From positions 12,122,668-12,135,167 of the forward strand of contig NC_091575.1 in NCBI RefSeq assembly GCF_042767895.1: a DNA stretch of 12,500 nt, written 5' to 3'. This stretch comes from Penaeus vannamei (Eukaryota; Arthropoda; Malacostraca; Decapoda; Penaeidae). Position 1 is the first letter of the stretch. Every line of letters begins with the position of its first letter. Below the pieces are notes generated by a model. The model did no database searches. It was given only the letters and a program-made list of their open reading frames with translations, and was not told the origin of the DNA. Below are positions 8,547-12,500 of the stretch, piece by piece. The translations under genes were made by a program, and so were the position numbers.

Positions 8547-9233
8547 ACTTCATAACCGAATTTGCTTCCGAAATTGCATATTTTCATCCACCCGCTCTGA
8601 CCTGCCTTTTATCCCGACGTGTGTGCTCCAATTTGAGATTTTCGAATTAAAAACGACACCATATGCTAATTTTATTAATGGGGGGGAGCAATCTATCTCA
8701 AATTCGACATCAGCGTACGTCACGGAGGAGGAGCTAAGATGTCGATGCTTGCGCTTGCGAGGCTCTTTCGGTACTGTCAGCGGAAAGCTTTTCTTGCCCT
8801 TATATGCTCAGCAATTTTCTTTTCTTTTCTTTTCTTTTGTAACTTGCTGTCGAACGCATTTTGGTAATTTGAATGTTTCTTGTTCTCGCATTCAAGAAAA
8901 CTGTATCTATAGAATTTCTGGTAACTATAATGTATGCTATAGGCAGCAATATGAAAGAATTATCCCAAAAAATAAAATAACATGTAATTCTCATAATGAA
9001 AGATTCCAAAACACGAATAAATGAAGCTTATAGCAAACTCCTCTCAGATGCTTTAAGAAATCCGAACACTTGAAGCTTCTGAAACGAAAGCAAATCTCCA
9101 AGAAGCGATGCAAGGCTTTGAACACACCAAAGCTTCCATCACGCATAAAAGAAAAGTAAAAAAAATAAAACATTAAACATACACCATCCCGAAAAAAATG
9201 AAAATATAGAAAAAATACGTATCTGAAAAAGAA
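8547..9233. other. Unique AT-rich sequence; small (TTTTC) run
   Basis: A pentanucleotide TTTTC run of just under five units lies at 8815-8838. A plus-strand frame is open for 133 codons over 8623-9024 but has no early in-frame ATG and no recognisable domain. About one open frame of that length is expected by chance in this much sequence, so it is not called a gene. 9024-9233 is A-rich with several AAGCTT-containing segments and no clear repeat structure. Confidence 0.5.
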
Positions 9234-9500
9234 TCTTACCTTAGCATCTCACAAAGCTCCCAGTACACACAGGGACTCCGAAGCCTCCAAGTTATAACAA
9301 CAAAGCCTCGAGTACGCGTTCGGAGCCCCCCGCTCGCCGGCCGTAAGCTGGTCGTAAGGGCAGGAAAATCCGCGGATCCGAAACCCCTCGTTCAAAGACG
9401 ATGCGCCGCTCGTGCCCGGAATGGTAAGATGGATATTGTTGACGATCATAATTGTCAGCGTTATTGTTATTGTCGTTTCCGGCCGTCGTCTATTAGCCTT
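9234..9500 (-). other. Possible minus-strand first exon with GTAAGA donor
   Basis: On the minus strand the sequence CTAAG|GTAAGA places a consensus 5' splice donor at 9234-9239, with the exon's last base at 9240. Upstream, 9290-9420 is GC- and CpG-richer than its surroundings. A 66-codon frame starting with ATG runs 9449-9249, and a second frame is open through the donor after a TGA near 9388, so the exon could be coding, 5' UTR with an upstream ORF, or neither. The next ATG lies eight bases before the splice site. I do not recognise the peptide. The left end of the exon (transcription start) is a guess. Confidence 0.22.
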
Positions 9501-9529
9501 CTTCTCGTGGAACCATCGATGAAGTCTTC

Positions 9530-9617
9530 ATTATAATGGGCGGGTGATTATTCCGAATATTGTTATTAATGTAATCGCCTTTATTACTCTGGTCCGGCGG
9601 CTTGGGTGATGACGTCA
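9530..9617 (-). promoter_or_regulatory. Candidate minus-strand promoter: CRE, GC box, TATA-like
   Basis: Reading along the minus strand: a perfect cAMP-response element palindrome TGACGTCA (9610-9617), then a GC box GGGCGGG in inverted form (9538-9544), immediately followed by the AT palindrome ATTATAAT (9530-9537). This order and spacing resemble a simple animal promoter, and the possible exon with its donor follows downstream. A YY1-like ATGGCGGC at 9690-9697 adds to the cluster. The individual sites are short and the arrangement may be coincidental. Confidence 0.28.
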
Positions 9618-10423
9618 CTGTTATGCTTGTGATCCCGATTCCTACAATAACTTAATCACGGCCGCCAGATGCACGATAACGGTGGCATTATGGCGGCGAG
9701 GCGCGACGGAGGCCGTAAAGAAGTTGCTGCCGAGAGATTGTTGCTGCCTCTAATTAAGTATGGGGAGAAGAGAAGACAACAAAAAAAGAGAAAAAGAAAG
9801 AAAGAAAGGGGGAAAAAACTTGCGGCTTTTGCATCCCGAGAGAAAGAAAGAAGGCAAAGAAAATGGGGTGAAAAAAAAAACATTGTGAGAGGCAGGAAAC
9901 GTCGCCTCAGTTAGACCCCAGTTGTAAAGCACGTCTTTTTTTTGGTCACGTGCTTATGCAAGACAGATGAAACACCGAAGACAAAACGAATTTCCAAAAA
10001 CAAAAACAAAAAAAAGAGAGAGAGAAAAGAAAAAGAAAAAAAAGAACAGAACAGTGTATATCAGACATAAATATACCGAATCCAGAATTGAATCATCCAC
10101 TCTCATTTGCAAGAGCGAGAGAAGCGGCGGTCGCTGTGGGTGGGTATCACTGTAGCGCAAATGAAAAATGGCAGGGGACCCAAAATGTTGCACTGCAATT
10201 GATCTCGCGGAGCTCTGCTGTGCGGGAGAGGAGCTCATCTTGCCGCCTTGCTTTTGTCCTTCCCTCCCCCCCCCCCCCCACTCCCGTCTTTTTAGGTGAA
10301 TATTGTACTTTATGATACGCTTTTATGTGCTTCATAAACTTTCATGTGCCACAAAGGAAGCGTGGGCGGTCGTCGTGCTTCTTTTGCTTTTTAGATTTGC
10401 ATTTTTTTATTTTTTTTTCTGGG
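9618..10423. other. Mixed sequence with purine-rich and homopolymer stretches
   Basis: GC-rich to about 9760, then A/G-rich simple sequence with GAAA units (about 9765-9885) and a second A-rich stretch (about 10001-10048). A C14 homopolymer lies at 10266-10279. Lys/Arg-rich frames across the purine stretches are compositional. No gene is recognised. A small inverted repeat (9927-9955) is listed separately. Confidence 0.5.
9927..9955. repeat. 8-bp inverted repeat containing an E-box
   Basis: AAGCACGT (9927-9934) and ACGTGCTT (9948-9955) are perfect reverse complements around a 13-base T-rich loop. The right arm overlaps the E-box CACGTG at 9947-9952. An 8-bp stem is short enough to arise by chance. 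Confidence 0.4.
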
Positions 10424-10558
10424 TTGAGAATGAGGGGAGGGGGTAAGGGAGAGGGTGAGGATGAGGGGAAGGGGTAAGGATGAGGGGAGAGGTGAGGATG
10501 AGGGGAGGGGGTAAGGGTGAGGGGAGGGTGTAAGGGTGTGGGGAAAGGGGGGGGAGGT
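10424..10558 (+). repeat. G-rich minisatellite, GATGAGGGG-type
   Basis: ATGAGGGG recurs at 10430, 10461, 10480 and 10498, alternating with GGGGTAAGG blocks, so the period is irregular at roughly 18-31 bases. The right end is a G-dense run near 10541-10558. It resembles the composition of the 6111 array but has a different unit. The plus strand has quadruplex potential. Confidence 0.8.
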
Positions 10559-10621
10559 CTTTGTTAGATGTGGTGAGTGTGCGGACGTGTTACAGTGGCA
10601 CTCCTGGGACATGCAGGATAG

Positions 10622-11138
10622 GAAGGATCACCTCAGAGATAGGATTCCGGTAGTTTTAAAGATAGGATTCGCGAGGATTTCTTAGTTATAAAGACAGAAC
10701 TCGGAATAGGATTTCTTAGTTATAGGATTTTGTATGATTCTTAGTTATTGGATTTTGTATGATTCTTAGTTATTGGATTTTGTTGTAGGATTCTTAGTTA
10801 TAAAGATAAAACTCGGGAATAGGATTTCTTATTTATAAGGATAGGATTTGACTGTAGGATTTCTTAGTTATAAAGATTGGATTTCGCAGTTATAAAGGTA
10901 GGTCTCCGGCATAGGATTTCTTAGATATAAAGAAAGAATTCCATAGTTATAACGACAGGATTTTGGAGTTATAAAGATAGGAGTTATGAAGACAGGAATC
11001 TGTATTTACAAATATAGGGTTCAGAAGTTACAGAGTTCATCAGTTATAGAAACAGGACTCTCTGTTGTTACAAAAATAGGATTTAGCAGCCATAGAGGTA
11101 GGATTCTATAGTTATACATATAGGGTTCTGGTAGTTAG
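10622..11138 (+). repeat. Degenerate AT-rich minisatellite (AGGATT / AGTTATAAAG)
   Basis: Over about 515 bases two short motifs alternate: AGGATT (or variants) occurs about fourteen times, for example at 10641, 10664, 10674, 10708, 10724, 10787, 10821, 10843, 10856, 10913, 10957, 11078 and 11100, and AGTTAT or AGTTATAAAG occurs between them. The working unit is about 20-25 bases, roughly AGTTATAAAGATAGGATTTC. The tightest part is a 25-bp tandem repeat with two identical copies at 10725-10749 and 10750-10774 and a third start at 10775. Divergence increases rightward. This differs completely from the purine/pyrimidine arrays elsewhere in the window. Confidence 0.88.
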
Positions 11139-11148
11139 GAAACCGCGC

Positions 11149-11199
11149 CTGACGAGGGCTGGCGAAAAGGCTTCTTTATCTTTCGTCAGCCCTCGTCAG
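11149..11199. repeat. 19-bp stem hairpin at the minisatellite edge
   Basis: Arms 11149-11167 and 11181-11199 pair over 19 positions: 18 Watson-Crick pairs and one G-T, with a 13-base loop (11168-11180). The outer 13 bp (CTGACGAGGGCTG and its complement) are perfect. A competing pairing exists: GGCTGGCG (11157-11164) is the exact complement of CGCCAGCC (11203-11210). It could be a small inverted-repeat element remnant, a structured RNA or a chance cruciform. The stem is shorter than usual for a microRNA precursor. No target-site duplication was found. Confidence 0.75.
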
Positions 11200-11276
11200 C
11201 ACCGCCAGCCTTTGAGTTGCTCTTGATTGAAAGGAAGGTAAAGGGTTTATTTCGGCAATGGGTTGGCAACGGTGAT

Positions 11277-11443
11277 AAGGAGAGGGGGGAGGAAGGGGAG
11301 GAAGGAGAGGAAGGGAGGAAGGAGGGGGAAGAGAGAGGAAGGGAGGGGTGAGGGAGGAAGGAGAGAGAAGAGAGAGGAAGCGAAGAGGGGGGGGAGGAAG
11401 GGAGAAGGAGGGGTGGGGAGGGAGGAAGGGAGGAAGGAAGGGA
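11277..11443 (+). repeat. Polypurine GGAAGG-type tract
   Basis: Nearly pure A/G for about 165 bases with GGAGGAAGG submotifs and only rare T or C. The 114-codon minus-strand frame ends in this tract, which contributes its Ser/Pro/Leu-rich C-terminal half; that half should be ignored. Confidence 0.9.
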
Positions 11444-11699
11444 CCAAACAACGGATCTTTGGGGATGAGTTGCAATTTTTACGACGAGCTTCGTTGGAAT
11501 ACTGATTGATGTTTGCTTTAACGGCTCTATTTATGGCATCATTGTGGCACTCTTTGAAGTATGGCCAGACAGCTTCCTCTATGCCAGGCACCTCAAAGGC
11601 ATGCGGTGTTCGAGGGGGACCTCATGGCTGGAGCAATGCCTCCGAGTTCGATGTTCGAAAACACATCGAGATTGCTTCACGCAGAGATACAAATGCTCC
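11443..11699 (-). pseudogene. Possible decayed coding fragment, unidentified
   Basis: On the minus strand one frame is open for about 85 codons from 11699 to 11443 except for a single TGA at 11622-11624. Unlike every other long frame here, its composition is protein-like and lies in non-repetitive DNA: after the stop it reads HAFEVPGIEEAVWPYFKEC, then HNDAINRAVKANINQY. Before the stop it reads SLREAISMCFRTSNSEALLQP. I do not recognise a family. No acceptor-type pyrimidine tract precedes it on the minus strand. It is bounded by purine/pyrimidine tracts on both sides. It may be a transposon or gene remnant, or chance. Confidence 0.2.
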
Positions 11700-11768
11700 C
11701 CTTTTTTCTCTCTTTTTCTTTTTCCTCCTTCTTTTTCGTCTCCGTTTTTCCTTTCCTTTTTTTTTAGG
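11700..11768 (+). repeat. Pyrimidine tract ending in TTTTTTTAG
   Basis: About 65 bases of almost pure C/T end in a T run and AG at about 11765-11767. It has the form of a plus-strand 3' splice acceptor with an unusually long polypyrimidine tract, but no convincing exon follows. In this window such tracts are common as simple repeats. Confidence 0.55.
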
Positions 11769-12500
11769 GGGGGAGAGGGGGTTATCGTTATAAAACTCCA
11801 CACCTGACGTCGAGCCCTCTAAAAGAACAGTCGATACACCTGAAACACCGATGTAGTGTGGTGTTGACCGCGACCCAGCACGCCCTTCGCTGCTGGCCCG
11901 AGGACCCCCTTTGCTACACAGATGCTTCGTTTAACGGGATTTGTTGTTGTTTTTTTAATGTTTATTCGGCTACTGTAAGATTATGCTGAATATAAACGGG
12001 TTGTTTGTCGTTTCACTGAGCGTTTTGGTTGTTCTAATGCCGGTTTGTGTTTACGTTGATTGGTATGATTTTCGTGTGAATCGTGATATTTGTTGTGTTC
12101 TTTGGTACTTTTATAAATGCTTGGTTGCGGCAGTTTTTGATCTAGAAATAGCGTTGGAATTGATTTCATTTTTTTAAGGATTGGACGTTTTGAACTTGAT
12201 TGGATTAAATAAAAATGTCTAAAAAAATATAGCATTCTCTCTTTCAAAAATAGAAAAAAACAAAGGTTCTATCCAGCCTTAGGCCTAGTCCCCAAATGCC
12301 AAATGGTATCGACAAAACGAGCGTAGGCGGAGAGACTGCCACATCCTCCCTCAGTACTCACAGACTCCGTAAGCCCGCCCCCTCCACCCGATCAAATGTT
12401 AAGCTCCGCCCCCCTCCTTCCTTTCCCCCACTGCCTGTGCTTGTCAAGTCTTGCCCCTCGCCACTCAATCCTGTATACTGACACCGTGTCTGCGATGCCA
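11769..12500. other. Unique sequence with weak promoter-like motifs
   Basis: A TATAAAA lies at 11789-11795. Two GC-box-like motifs, CCCGCCCCC at 12374-12382 and CCGCCCCCC at 12406-12414, sit in short similar contexts (TAAGC.CCGCCCCC) 32 bases apart. A hydrophobic 64-codon frame at 11983-12177 lies in T/G-rich sequence and is not convincing. No gene is recognised. Confidence 0.4.

Noticed and set aside
8623..9024. 133-codon plus-strand frame in non-repetitive DNA
   Set aside because: It begins at GTG with no early in-frame ATG and has no recognisable motif; about one such open frame is expected by chance across six frames of this window.
10424..11138. Possible CRISPR-like array
   Set aside because: Units are degenerate and contiguous without unique spacers of constant length; this is a minisatellite.
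11983..12177. 64-codon frame with a hydrophobic, signal-like N-terminus
   Set aside because: It lies in T/G-rich DNA where Val, Leu, Phe and Cys codons are expected; no partner features support a secreted peptide.

Overview
This looks like nuclear non-coding DNA from an animal, most likely an arthropod and plausibly a decapod crustacean such as a penaeid shrimp. The reason is its composition: by eye about two fifths of the window is simple-sequence or strand-asymmetric low-complexity DNA, including very long CT/TC dinucleotide runs, TTC, TCC, ACC and CCCT arrays, C and G homopolymers and G-rich minisatellites, separated by AT-balanced unique sequence. Penaeid genomes are known for this microsatellite load. 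That assignment is an inference from texture; no taxon-diagnostic gene is present. Nothing resembles bacterial gene organisation. The long open frames all come from low-complexity tracts (Leu/Ser, Pro, Glu/Arg or Ser homopolymer translations) and are not genes.

Layout: 1-854 unique sequence; 855-1798 a pyrimidine tract carrying (ACC)15 and (TCC)14; 1831-2010 a G-quadruplex motif followed by a CCCT tract; 2119-3866 mostly unique sequence with a homeobox/GATA/forkhead-type motif cluster near 2232-2444; 3867-4074 a diverged 105-bp tandem duplication; 4519-5241 a TC array and pyrimidine tract; 5242-5284 a perfect C12/G12 hairpin where the sequence switches strand bias; 5401-5990 a purine tract with a 98-bp higher-order repeat; 6111-6704 a ~70-bp G-rich minisatellite; 6838-7080 a TTC array; 7681-7949 a tandem element with an expanded CCCT core, then a TACCCCC array; 8274-8546 a duplicated (CT)n-(GT)n module; 8547-9240 unique AT-rich DNA; 9234-9617 a possible minus-strand promoter plus first exon; 10424-10558 a G-rich minisatellite; 10622-11138 a degenerate AT-rich minisatellite ending at a 19-bp stem hairpin (11149-11199); 11277-11443 a purine tract; 11443-11699 a possible decayed coding fragment; 11769-12500 unique sequence with weak promoter-like motifs.

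No protein-coding gene, tRNA, rRNA, CRISPR array or intact transposon can be supported. The window is best read as intergenic or intronic DNA. The most noteworthy content is structural: hairpins at repeat boundaries, strand-bias switches, G-quadruplex motifs, and nested or duplicated microsatellites. I found no convincing new multi-gene system.
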